Shown here in pieces: positions 36,691 to 44,700 of a stretch of DNA of 64,000 bases. The position numbers and the translations under genes were made by a program. Each line of letters starts with the position of its first letter. The stretch's first letter is position 1. The notes beneath the pieces are model-generated. The model did no database searches and was not told the origin of the DNA. It saw nothing but the letters and a program-made list of their open reading frames with translations. Source of the DNA: Comamonas odontotermitis (GTDB lineage: Bacteria; Pseudomonadota; Gammaproteobacteria; Burkholderiales; Burkholderiaceae_C); contig NZ_JACHKZ010000008.1 of NCBI RefSeq assembly GCF_014207855.1, positions 62,001 to 126,000 on the forward strand, given 5' to 3'.

Positions 36691-36782
36691 AAAAAAGTGC
36701 CTGGCTACGTGGCAAGCCTCTGGCTGGCAAATACGACCTTTGGAGGGTGTGTTGGCCTCCTAGAGTCGCCCCACGATGAAAC
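36691..36782 (-). ncRNA. Conserved RNA element in the hemP 3' region, paralogue of the 33.4-kb element
   Basis: Begins one base after the hemP stop codon and ends in six Ts (the As at 36691-36696). It shares the 18-nt block GTTTCATCGTGGGGCGAC, GGTCGTATTTGCCAGCCA, a CTTG-capped stem (GG/CC) and GTAGCCAGGCACTTTTTT with the stand-alone copy at 33408-33568. It would be transcribed together with hemP under its Fur box and could be released as a 3'-derived small RNA. It has no coding potential of note. Confidence 0.6.
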
Positions 36783-36980
36783 CTATTTCGTCAGGATCAA
36801 CTTGCCCAGCTTGGTAGCCTGCAGGCGGTAGATGGCCCCGTTGTGCAGAATGGAAACCGCCTTGGCGCCCTGCAGCAGCTCGCTGCTCTCCAGGGTACCT
36901 GCAGGGCACACGGGCTGGGGCGTGCTGGCAGTGCTGAGCGGGGCAGTCTTTGGTAGGGCAAGAGGTGCGCTGGTTTGCAT
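36783..36980 (-). CDS. hemP: Hemin uptake protein HemP
   Basis: 65 residues. The C-terminal half SSELLQGAKAVSILHNGAIY followed by RLQATKLGKLILTK is the HemP family signature. HemP proteins are small, Fur-regulated factors needed for heme uptake; in Burkholderia and Bradyrhizobium they act on expression of heme receptor genes. The N-terminal 25 residues are low-complexity (Pro, Ala, Thr). The ATG at 36980 is used; a TTG seven codons upstream is possible. A Fur-box-like sequence lies 32 bp upstream, and the stop codon is followed directly by the conserved RNA element. No heme receptor gene is adjacent. Confidence 0.88.
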   Translation of the reverse strand: MQTSAPLALPKTAPLSTASTPQPVCPAGTLESSELLQGAKAVSILHNGAIYRLQATKLGKLILTK

Positions 36981-37011
36981 GGCAATCGCTTGTTGATTCA
37001 AAACTTGATCA

Positions 37012-37030
37012 AATGATAACGATTCTTATT
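37012..37030 (-). promoter_or_regulatory. Fur box upstream of hemP
   Basis: AATGATAACGATTCTTATT, containing TGATAAC-G-ATTCTTA, fits the 7-1-7 Fur pattern with a few mismatches. It shares its right half ATTCTTATT with the sites in front of the siderophore receptor and bfd genes. Confidence 0.65.
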
Positions 37031-37141
37031 TGCAGTGTCCAGCGTTTTTTTCGGATACCCGTACAAGACCTCGGAAATAAGCCTCGCCCATTGCGTTGAA
37101 TGGCGTTGCGCGCGCTTTTGTCCGATGCGCAAGCCATCCCC

Positions 37142-37542
37142 ATGAATTTGCTACCACCCTTGCTCCAAGAGTCTGTTCGGCTAATGGGTTTGGCGCCCAC
37201 TATGGCACAGGCCCAGGTCATGTCAGGTCATGGGTGGCAGACGGGTGTACATCCCCAAGAGCGTCACATCTGAGCACCCCTTTGCAGCCATCATTGGTCT
37301 GGAAAGTCTTTTGAAGCCGGGGTCAGTCTACGGTGGTGAGGATCATTTCCAACGGCACAAGGCCGAGAGCGCTCTTTTTGGCACTTCGCATTGCTTCGAT
37401 TGCGGAAATTTACGCCACCAGCAAAGCCGCTCGCTCGGTGGCTATCGAGCAGGGGCTAACTGAGGGTCGAATTGTCTGGACCGTATCAGCCTTGGGTGTT
37501 GCTGCGCCCACGATATGGAGAGAGCGGAAGATAGACCAATAA
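37142..37542 (+). pseudogene. Frameshifted Mor-like phage/mobile-element regulator remnant
   Basis: Three frames in succession give pieces of one recognisable protein: MNLLPPLLQESVRLMGLAPT from 37142; then GGRRVYIPKSVTSEHPFAAI followed by IGLESLLKPGSVYGGEDHF from about 37233; then ALRIASIAEIYATSKAARSV and AIEQGLTEGRIVWTVSALG from about 37381. The order (GLPATL-like start, GG-R-YIPK, HP-AAIIG, YGGE, then a helix-turn-helix ending in a GLTE-R-IW motif) is that of the Mor/C activator family of Mu-like phages. At least two frameshifts separate the parts, so it is not functional. It marks a mobile-element remnant. Confidence 0.5.
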
Positions 37543-37834
37543 GCCCCAGGGCACCAAGGGGAGAGACTGAGGCCGCTGATGGACCACTCCTATTACTCTG
37601 CACATTGAACGTAAGCACTGGTGGACCCGCGAGTTCGGCCAACTGGCCGGCAGTGCCTGGTATGCATTCGAGGGTAGGATGAGGGCTTGTGGTCAGGAGC
37701 CGTCACCCGCGAGCGACCGGTCTGTAGAGGCTAGCATTGCCGTTTCGCACAGGTTCGGAATTACCGCGAATCGCGGCGGTCAATCATCCGGGACCTGACA
37801 ATGAGGGATCAAGAACAACGCTACCCTTTCGCCA

Positions 37835-38644
37835 ATGCGCATTCCAATCATTGCTGTCCTTACTTTCGCCGCAATAACCTTTTTGGTTACTGGATTTTGG
37901 GATTTTGTATCAGACGCCATCCTGCCAAATACGATTTGGGGCCTGTACTCACGATCGTTCTTTGAAAATGTATTAGTCGAAGCACATGGGGCCGTGCTTG
38001 ATCTGCTGGTCGTTGGTGTCATCCTCTATTGGTTTGAGCAGCGTCGCGCTCGGCGTGATCAGATTGGAAGGCTTGAGGAGGAGCTTGCTGACTTGCGGCT
38101 TTACCGTGCGCCGGATGCCCCTTATCGCACTCTCGGCACGATACGTCGACTTCTAGCCCTAGATGACAGCAAGGCGCTGCAAATTTCCGAGGTAACGCTG
38201 AGTCATCTCGAACTCAAGGACCTAAACCTTTCCGAGTGCAATATATACGCTACCGTCTTCACAGATAGTCGGATAAGAAACGTGCACTTCAAAAACTGCA
38301 GCCTTGACGCTGCAATCTTCGCAGGGGTGATCATGGAACACACCCAGTTGACAGGTTCAAGTCTGAAGCGAGCAAAGTTTCAGAGCGCTAAGCTCAACGG
38401 ACTAAATTTGACCTCATGTCAAATTCAGAATGCCGACTTCACTAGTGCGTCCCTGCGCAGTGCGAATTTCAAGGGGGTGGACTGCAAGGGCGTAGTCTTC
38501 AAAAATGCAGACCTGACATCCACAAACTTCATAGGCGCGCGCAACCTGGACCCATCCGCCATTGCCACTGCAAGATGTGTGCGAGGTCTAAAGTCTGACG
38601 ATCCTAGGATCAGCGCAATCGTTGCTGCGCATAAAGGTAAATAA
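37835..38644 (+). CDS. Membrane-anchored pentapeptide-repeat protein
   Basis: 269 residues. An N-terminal membrane segment (IPIIAVLTFAAITFLVTGFW) and a second one (GAVLDLLVVGVILYWF) are followed by a charged helix (EQRRARRDQIGRLEEELADL), then a linker and about 110 residues of A(D/N)LxX-type pentapeptide repeats (LKDLNLSECNIYATVF, LTGSSLKRAKFQSAKLNGLN, ADFTSASLRSANFKG, FKNADLTSTNF). Pentapeptide repeats form a right-handed beta-helix used for protein binding. Base composition is more AT-rich than the flanks and there is no good ribosome binding site, which suggests acquired DNA. Function unknown. Confidence 0.75.
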   Translation: MRIPIIAVLTFAAITFLVTGFWDFVSDAILPNTIWGLYSRSFFENVLVEAHGAVLDLLVVGVILYWFEQRRARRDQIGRLEEELADLRLYRAPDAPYRTLGTIRRLLALDDSKALQISEVTLSHLELKDLNLSECNIYATVFTDSRIRNVHFKNCSLDAAIFAGVIMEHTQLTGSSLKRAKFQSAKLNGLNLTSCQIQNADFTSASLRSANFKGVDCKGVVFKNADLTSTNFIGARNLDPSAIATARCVRGLKSDDPRISAIVAAHKGK

Positions 38645-39393
38645 CTGGGATGGAATCGAACCCTTCCCCGGAGTTGCCTCCGTTAGCCGCACCAGCCAGT
38701 TGACTTCCAAATCTATCACAGTTGTGGATTGATGCCTCACTGGCCGTTTGAAGCCTCAATCAGGTGCACTGCTTGAACGGCTACTTCCGGGGAGGATTGT
38801 TTTTCCAGCGCGAACTTCCGCTTTGGGTCGATATCTGCCTTCAGTGGCTGCGCGGATATCAGCCCCCCTTTTGTTAGGCAACCGAAAGCGCTGTCTTAGA
38901 GCCTGGCCACTGAGAATTTAATGAAGCTTGCTCCCTAAAAAAAGAGCGGGCTTTGTCGTTGTTGAAAGGCGCTGTTCACCTCCAACCATCGTCGAGGTGG
39001 GAAGTGGCGGAAAAAGCCGTATTCCTGAGCTAGCTTATTGTTTTCCCCGGTATTTGCCAGGTTGGAACTTCTCGCTGCTTCCAACCTGACCACTTCCCGC
39101 CTCGATGACCGAGCGGCATCCCATGTATCTCCCTCTTTTTCGTTGATTTACCAATGAGATATAGGTGGTGCAAATTCAGCCCAGGAATGTGCCGTAATGG
39201 TCCATTTTGGCCCTATGGACTGCCCAATCGGCGCCAAAGCGATTCGCAAATGCCAAAGTGCCAAAATGGCATGGATGCTGCGCCAACATTGGATTTCCCA
39301 ATTCTTCTGCAGCCCACCCTTTGAGTCAAAACGATTACCCTCTCACCGGCAATCGTCTGGTGCGAACTGGCTCCCCATTCTTACGACGAGCCC
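38645..39393. other. Gene-free accessory stretch with strong inverted repeats
   Basis: About 750 bp without a convincing gene. It holds a 17-bp imperfect inverted repeat (38991-39007 with 39090-39106), which encloses a perfect hairpin CAGGTTGGAA/TTCCAACCTG (39058-39067/39079-39088). A competing pair CACCTC/GAGGTG (38977-38982/38994-38999) overlaps the left arm. A second perfect repeat is CCATTTTGGC/GCCAAAATGG (39202-39211/39260-39269). It may be mobile-element debris or an unrecognised structured RNA. Confidence 0.5.
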
Positions 39394-39627
39394 TCATGGA
39401 AAGCTCAAGTCCAGACCGAGCATTCTGACCAGGGTGAAAGTAATGAGCCCCAGGCCCAGGAGTGAGAGCACGAAGACTGCGGCCACCATACCGCCTGCGC
39501 GCAGCACCGCGCGCCTGTCTTTCCCTTTGGCTCCTTGGTCGTAATGCCATTTGATGGCGAAGAACATGCAGGTTCCGAACATGAGAACCTTGAAGGTAAC
39601 GAAGGCTATGGGGATCCAATCGATCAT
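39394..39627 (-). CDS. Small two-TM membrane protein of unknown function
   Basis: 77 residues from the ATG at 39627 (MIDWIPIAFVTFKVLMFGTC). Two hydrophobic segments, about residues 5-25 and 49-70, are separated by a charged loop (KWHYDQGAKGKDRRAVLRAGG). No family is recognised. A GTG ten codons upstream is an alternative start. The even hydrophobic pattern and the positive loop support a real inner-membrane protein. Confidence 0.55.
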   Translation of the reverse strand: MIDWIPIAFVTFKVLMFGTCMFFAIKWHYDQGAKGKDRRAVLRAGGMVAAVFVLSLLGLGLITFTLVRMLGLDLSFP

Positions 39628-39729
39628 TTTGGGTATTTCCGGCCAATGACTTGGCACTGTCTATCGCAAGAAAGCATGAGAAGCGAAGCGTCAGCGACTG
39701 CCCTGCAAGAGCGGTGTTGCCGCGCGTTG

Positions 39730-39822
39730 AAGGATCCTCTGTAAAACTCCTAGCCATGGTCTGAACGCGGTATCGTGCGATCCGCGTCCAGACCATTGGG
39801 CGGGGGGCTGCAGAGAATCCCT
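39730..39822 (+). repeat. Second copy of the structured repeat, with a long hairpin
   Basis: Bases 39741-39783 match 21966-22008 at 37 of 43 positions. Here the element folds into one long hairpin: TGGTCTG-aa-CGCGG-t-ATC, loop GTGC, GAT-CCGCG-tc-CAGACCA (39755-39793). The CTGCAGAG block at 39806 matches 22103. It lies between the small membrane protein gene and the MocR gene. This may be a repetitive extragenic element or a leader motif. Confidence 0.6.
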
Positions 39823-39864
39823 GAGGCATAGTACTTAGAAGCAATTTCCATACATGGAGGCACA

Positions 39865-41265
39865 TTGTCTCTGTCGAAAACCATGCAAGATGAAAATTCG
39901 CCGCTCTGGTTACCGCGACTGGTCGCACACGGCGGGCCGCGTTTTTTGCAGATTGCGGATGCATTGCAGGCGGCGCTGGTGGGCGGGTCGCTGAAACCCG
40001 GCGATCGCCTGCCGCCGCAGCGGCAGCTGGCCGCGCAGTTGGGCGTTGACCTGACGACAGTCACGCGCGCATACGACGAAGCCAGACGCCGCAACCTGCT
40101 GGAAGGCCGGGGCGCGCGAGGCACCTATGTCGCTGCGCCGAAAGTCCAATTGACATCGGTCCTCGACCTGAGCATGAATACCCCGCCGCCGCCGGATGGG
40201 GTGGATTTCGGCGATATGCTCAAGCAGGGCTTGTCTCAAGTGCTGATGCAGGCAGATGCTGAACTGCTGATGACGTACCACGTGTGCGGAGGAAGCGACT
40301 CTGCCCGCAAAGCGGGAGCCAAATGGCTCGAACCGATGTTGGGGCATATGGATTGCGGGGAGCTTGTTGTCTGTCCGGGAGCCCAGGCGGCGATTGCGGC
40401 ATTGGTTCTTGCTCTGACGCAGCCAGGCGATGTTGTTCTGGCAGAGCCCATGGCTTACCCTGGCCTGCGTGCCGCAGTGACGCAGCTTGGCCGGCGCATC
40501 ATTGCGGTAGATGCAGACGAACATGGCATGGTGCCAGGGATGCTGGAGGAGGCATGCCGCCAGTACAAGCCGGGGCTGGTCTATCTCAATCCGACACTGC
40601 AGAACCCAACTGCCATCACCATGCCGGAGCGGCGGCGTCAGGAACTCGCCAGCGTCGCAAAGCGCAACCATGTGCGCATCATTGAGGACGATCCCTATTG
40701 GCTGCTTGCCGATGCTCCCCCGCCGCCCATTGCGAGGTTGGCGCCGGAGCAGGTGTACTACATCTCTACGCTGTCGAAATGCCTGACACCTGGCCTGCGG
40801 ATTGCCTTCGTGTTGATACCCGATCCGGGCGAACGCGAACGCTTTCTTGCGGCACTTCGATCATTTGCGCTGATGGACGCTCCTTTGACGGCCGCCTTGG
40901 CCACCCAGTGGATCTTCGACGGTTCGGCTGACCGATTGACGGAAGGCATACGCCATGAGGCGCGCCTGCGCCATCGGATGGCTCGGGACATTCTGGCGGG
41001 GCGGTACGGCGGCGTAGGAGACGGCCTGCACGCATGGCTGGAGTTGCCGGGGTATTGGAACTCCTTACAGCTTGCGCATGCGGCCGCTAGCGAGGGCATC
41101 GTGGTGACGCCGGCGGAGGCGTTCGCAACAGGCGGCGGGGCCGTGAATGCAATCCGGATTTCCTTGGGCAGCATTCAGGATCGCAGACGCTTGCAGGCAG
41201 GTCTGCAGCGCTTGTCTCATCTGCTTGCGCGGCGGCCCGGTGCGTTCAGCACTGCTGCGGTCTGA
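39865..41265 (+). CDS. MocR-type regulator (GntR helix-turn-helix plus aminotransferase domain)
   Basis: 466 residues. The GntR winged helix spans about residues 25-90 (FLQIADALQAALVGGSLKPG, then DRLPPQRQLAAQLGVDLTTV), followed by a class I aminotransferase-like domain. It has the PLP lysine at about Lys305 in STLSKCLTPGLRIAF, the NPTLQNPT region and DDPYWLL. MocR proteins use PLP or its adducts as effector. The TTG start at 39865 is preferred because GGAGG lies 5 bp before it; an ATG at 39883 lacks such a site. Its target is not evident; the downstream nitroreductase gene is one candidate. Confidence 0.88.
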   Translation: MSLSKTMQDENSPLWLPRLVAHGGPRFLQIADALQAALVGGSLKPGDRLPPQRQLAAQLGVDLTTVTRAYDEARRRNLLEGRGARGTYVAAPKVQLTSVLDLSMNTPPPPDGVDFGDMLKQGLSQVLMQADAELLMTYHVCGGSDSARKAGAKWLEPMLGHMDCGELVVCPGAQAAIAALVLALTQPGDVVLAEPMAYPGLRAAVTQLGRRIIAVDADEHGMVPGMLEEACRQYKPGLVYLNPTLQNPTAITMPERRRQELASVAKRNHVRIIEDDPYWLLADAPPPPIARLAPEQVYYISTLSKCLTPGLRIAFVLIPDPGERERFLAALRSFALMDAPLTAALATQWIFDGSADRLTEGIRHEARLRHRMARDILAGRYGGVGDGLHAWLELPGYWNSLQLAHAAASEGIVVTPAEAFATGGGAVNAIRISLGSIQDRRRLQAGLQRLSHLLARRPGAFSTAAV

Positions 41266-41702
41266 CGATGCAGGCAACACCGTGCTCTTTCGTCTATTTG
41301 CCCCAGCCCACGGCATTGCCAAACCGGTTGCGCAATCGCGGAAATGGGTATGCCCTTGATTGAAATCAAGAAATGTTGGGGCGAGCCCCGTGGCTTGCTC
41401 TGGTTTGGGCACTGTCGCGGATTCGTTATTCCAAAATATAATAGCGATCACTCGATGGTTTGCTGCTGGCTTCATCCAAGGGCAGATTTCGTTGCAGAGG
41501 CGGCGCTGCCATTGCCACGCCGCCTGCTGGTGGTCTGGCGCCTGGGATGTCAGTCTTTTTTGCAGCGCGAGCCGGAAAAGCCTGCGAAGCTGAAGACAGG
41601 CACCCAGGTGGTGCAGACGGAATTTGGGCCTTTGGGCCTTTGGACCTTTGGTGAAAGTTCCATCCCAGAGCCAGGCGAGCAAGTTCTTATGCTGGAGATG
41701 CC
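41266..41702. other. Intergenic region before the nitroreductase gene
   Basis: 437 bp with no convincing gene. Seen are a hairpin CTTGAT-TGAA-ATCAAG (41356-41371), an AT-rich promoter-like piece around 41425-41450, and a short tandem GCCTTTGG repeat at about 41626-41653 near the start of the next gene. Confidence 0.4.
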
Positions 41703-42644
41703 ATGTTCACGCGCGCAGAATCGCTGCCTCCCCATTTCAATCTGTTGGCCATTACTCCCCAATTGTTCGCTCTGGAGCGCACGCGTGATTGGCAAGCCGC
41801 TGCGCTCACCTGTGCTCTTTCCTACGAGGGGCTGCAAGCATCCATCGCGCAAGCCGAAACGGAGTATGGAAAAAAGCTGGTTGTACCAGGCTACCCTTTT
41901 GCTGGATTCACCGCGTCTGGTGAGCAGGTGCTGGAATGGGCGCACAAGTTGACTGACTCCGTGGAGGAGCTCAAACATATTTTTGCGGCATCAAGAAAAA
42001 AAGCTGCTGTGGGCTTCTTGATTGATCGCAGATCGGTATCTCCGAAGCGTCTTGGTTTGCCAGGGCCCCAGATTGAAGACATAGATCTGATGACCGAGGC
42101 GGCACTGGCGGCCCCCGATCATGGAAACCTCCACCCCTGGCGCTTGCTCACGTTTGCACCGCATCAGCGCCAGGCACTGGCTCGGCTGTTCATGGAGGAG
42201 AAGCTGCGCCGGGACCCCTTGGCTTCAAGGGCAGATATCGATCGCGCCATGGAGCATGCGACGCGGAGCCCTGTGTTGCTTGCATTCATCGTTTCCCTGC
42301 AGGAGCGTAAGAACATTCCCTTCCGTGAGCAGTGGCTGTGTGCGGGCGCGGCAATAGGCAATTTTCTCAATGCAGCGCATCAGTTGGGCTTTGGTGGCAT
42401 TTTGCTCAGTGGAGATCGGTGCTTTGATCCTCTGCTCAAGGAGGCGTTAGGCGTTGGTCACCATGAGTTTCTGGCGGGGTTCATCAGCCTCGGGAGCATC
42501 GCCATGGCTCCTCCTCCGCGTCGTAAGCCGCCAGCGCAACGTATGCGTAGCCAATGGGAGAGTGTTTTCCCAAATGCAGATGTACCCGTGCCTGTTTCTG
42601 GTGCTGCCGAAGTAGTGAGCAAGGGGACGGGCAACCCAGCTTGA
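41703..42644 (+). CDS. Nitroreductase-family oxidoreductase with extra N-terminal domain
   Basis: 313 residues. Residues from about 106 to 270 form a YdjA-like FMN nitroreductase domain: DRRSVSPKRLGLPGPQIEDI, AALAAPDHGNLHPWRLLTF, and QWLCAGAAIGNFLNAAHQLG followed by FGGILLSGDR. The first 100 residues (LFALERTRDWQAAALTCALS, AETEYGKKLVVPGYPFAG, LTDSVEELKHIFA) are not part of that domain and are not recognised. GGAG precedes the ATG at 41703. The MocR gene lies upstream in the same direction, 437 bp away. Substrate unknown. Confidence 0.78.
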   Translation: MFTRAESLPPHFNLLAITPQLFALERTRDWQAAALTCALSYEGLQASIAQAETEYGKKLVVPGYPFAGFTASGEQVLEWAHKLTDSVEELKHIFAASRKKAAVGFLIDRRSVSPKRLGLPGPQIEDIDLMTEAALAAPDHGNLHPWRLLTFAPHQRQALARLFMEEKLRRDPLASRADIDRAMEHATRSPVLLAFIVSLQERKNIPFREQWLCAGAAIGNFLNAAHQLGFGGILLSGDRCFDPLLKEALGVGHHEFLAGFISLGSIAMAPPPRRKPPAQRMRSQWESVFPNADVPVPVSGAAEVVSKGTGNPA

Positions 42645-42672
42645 ATCCGCTGAGACAGTGGGTTTGAGGACG

Positions 42673-42770
42673 CCCGGTTAGGGGCACCCGGCTAGGGGCG
42701 CCCGGCTAGGGGCGCCCGGCTAGGGGCGTCCGGCTAGGGGCACCCGGCTAGGGGCGCCCGGTTAGGGACG
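42673..42770. repeat. Seven tandem copies of a 14-bp repeat
   Basis: Seven direct units of CCCGGCTAGGGGCG with one to three changes each. It lies between the stop codon of the nitroreductase gene and the convergent Bug gene. The unit length is not a multiple of three and no gene spans it. Each unit contains CTAG or TTAG. Copy number is likely to vary between strains. Confidence 0.9.
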
Positions 42771-42845
42771 CCTCGCAAGGCCGCTGCCGTGGCGCGAGGA
42801 GATTGCCGCCACGTTTGAAGGACGATGATCGTGTTTACGCGCAGC

Positions 42846-43874
42846 CTAGGTAGGCTGCACGCCCGCGTCCTGCAGCAGCTGTTTCCATATGGGGAGCTCG
42901 CGGCGCCAATCGGCCTGGTACCTCTGAGGGCTGTCGTCGGTCAGCGGCACGAAACCAGCCATCAGCACCCGTGCGTTGACCTCGCGGGTCTGCAGGGCTT
43001 TGCGAATCTGAGCCCCTAGCTGGTCCGCCACGGCTGCCGGCGTACCCCCGGTGGCCGCTACCCCCAGCCAGCCCGAGACGGTGAACGCATCTTGCTGGTG
43101 GCCCAGTTCGGCAAAAGTAGGCACCTCGGGCAGGGCGGGCACACGGGTGCGGCCGGTGAAAGCGATGGCCCGCAGCTTGCCGCTGTCGATGTGCTGCTTG
43201 AGCGAGAGGATGCTGCCGATGCCGATCATCAACTGGCCTCCCACCAGGTCCTGCACCATCGGGGCCTCGCCCTTGTAGGCGATATGGGTCATGTCCGCAT
43301 CAGTGACCTTGCTCAAGGTGGCCAGCGCCAGATGGCCTTGCGAGCCGATGCCATAGCTGCCGTAGGTGAGCTGGCCTTTGTTGGCCTTGGCGTAGGCCAT
43401 CAGCTCGGGCAGAGTGCGTGCGGCCAGCTTGCTGTTCACTACGAGCACGATTGGCGCCCAGCAGATGCGTACCACCGGCACCAGGTCCTTTTGTGCGTCG
43501 TAAGGCAGCTTCTTGAACATGAACTGGTTCGATAGCATGGTGCTGGTAGTGCCCAGGGTCAATGTATGGCCGTCAGGCGCTGCCTTGGCGACAGCGTCGC
43601 ATGCGAGCAGCCCCGCTGCGCCCGGGCGGTTGTCCACGATGGACGGCTGGCCCAGTTGCTGCCCCAGCTTGTCGCATACGGCGCGGGCGAGCACATCGGT
43701 GGCACCGCCTGCCGCAAAAGGCACGATCACGCGTACGGGTTTGGTGGGGAACGCTGTTTTTTCACCCGAGGCAAAGGCCCAGCCGGTGGTGCTGGCAGCG
43801 GATGCGGCAGCAGCCATGCGCAGCAGTTGGCGACGGTTCAGGGAAGGGTGGGGGTGGCCGGATTCAGTCTTCAA
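42846..43874 (-). CDS. Bug-family (TctC-like) periplasmic substrate-binding protein
   Basis: 342 residues. After NRRQLLRMAAAASAAS (a signal peptide with Tat-like arginines) comes the Bug signature FPTKPVRVIVPFAAGGATDV, the loop NRPGAAGLLACDAVAKAAPD and HIAYKGEAPMVQDLVGGQLM. It should bind a carboxylate or related solute in the periplasm. No TctAB genes are adjacent. The TTG start at 43874 is preferred because GAGGAG lies 5 bp upstream; a GTG six codons earlier overlaps that site. Confidence 0.9.
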   Translation of the reverse strand: MKTESGHPHPSLNRRQLLRMAAAASAASTTGWAFASGEKTAFPTKPVRVIVPFAAGGATDVLARAVCDKLGQQLGQPSIVDNRPGAAGLLACDAVAKAAPDGHTLTLGTTSTMLSNQFMFKKLPYDAQKDLVPVVRICWAPIVLVVNSKLAARTLPELMAYAKANKGQLTYGSYGIGSQGHLALATLSKVTDADMTHIAYKGEAPMVQDLVGGQLMIGIGSILSLKQHIDSGKLRAIAFTGRTRVPALPEVPTFAELGHQQDAFTVSGWLGVAATGGTPAAVADQLGAQIRKALQTREVNARVLMAGFVPLTDDSPQRYQADWRRELPIWKQLLQDAGVQPT

Positions 43875-44223
43875 AATGTCTCCTCGTTGCACGGTACCAG
43901 TCAGGGAGGCGCTGGAGAGTGAATGCCCGCCACTGCTTCGTCCAGTGCAGCTCGCCCAGGTTCCCGAGACCAGTGTAGAGGCTGGTCTGACAGGCTGTTT
44001 TTGGGGTAAACCTGAAGGCGCGCTGTTGCAGATCTAGGGGCTTTGACAAAGCGCAATGGTCTAGCTTGCTATTTGAACGATAGCGCTATGCCTATATGGC
44101 ACTGCCGCGGGCGGCAAGAAATGGCCGAGATGCTGTACGGGCTCTTCATGGGCATGGGCAGGGCGGCGGCAGCAAGAAGGGCGCGGGCCTGCTGAAGCGC
44201 GGACACTGTGGTTGTTGTGCTGC

Positions 44224-44261
44224 AAAAGAACAAGGGCCCCTGAGGGAGCCCTTGTTCTTTT
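44224..44261. terminator. Terminator after exbD
   Basis: A perfect 14-bp stem AAAAGAACAAGGGC/GCCCTTGTTCTTTT with a 10-nt loop, T-rich at both ends. It lies 24 bp after the exbD stop codon. The rest of 43875-44284 shows no gene. Confidence 0.88.
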
Positions 44262-44284
44262 GCGGTGCCAGATACCAGATAGGT

Positions 44285-44698
<414 letters not shown>

Positions 44699-44700
44699 GC

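Noticed and set aside
38873-38879. GTTAGGC, as found at the end of integron attC sites
   Set aside because: No matching RYYYAAC core at suitable distance, no attC-like fold ending here, and no integrase gene nearby.
41344-41952. Frame of 202 codons overlapping the nitroreductase start
   Set aside because: No protein-like pattern. It overlaps the better-supported nitroreductase frame.
42673-42770. Tandem repeat considered as a CRISPR array
   Set aside because: Units are contiguous 14-mers without unique spacers, and no cas genes are present.
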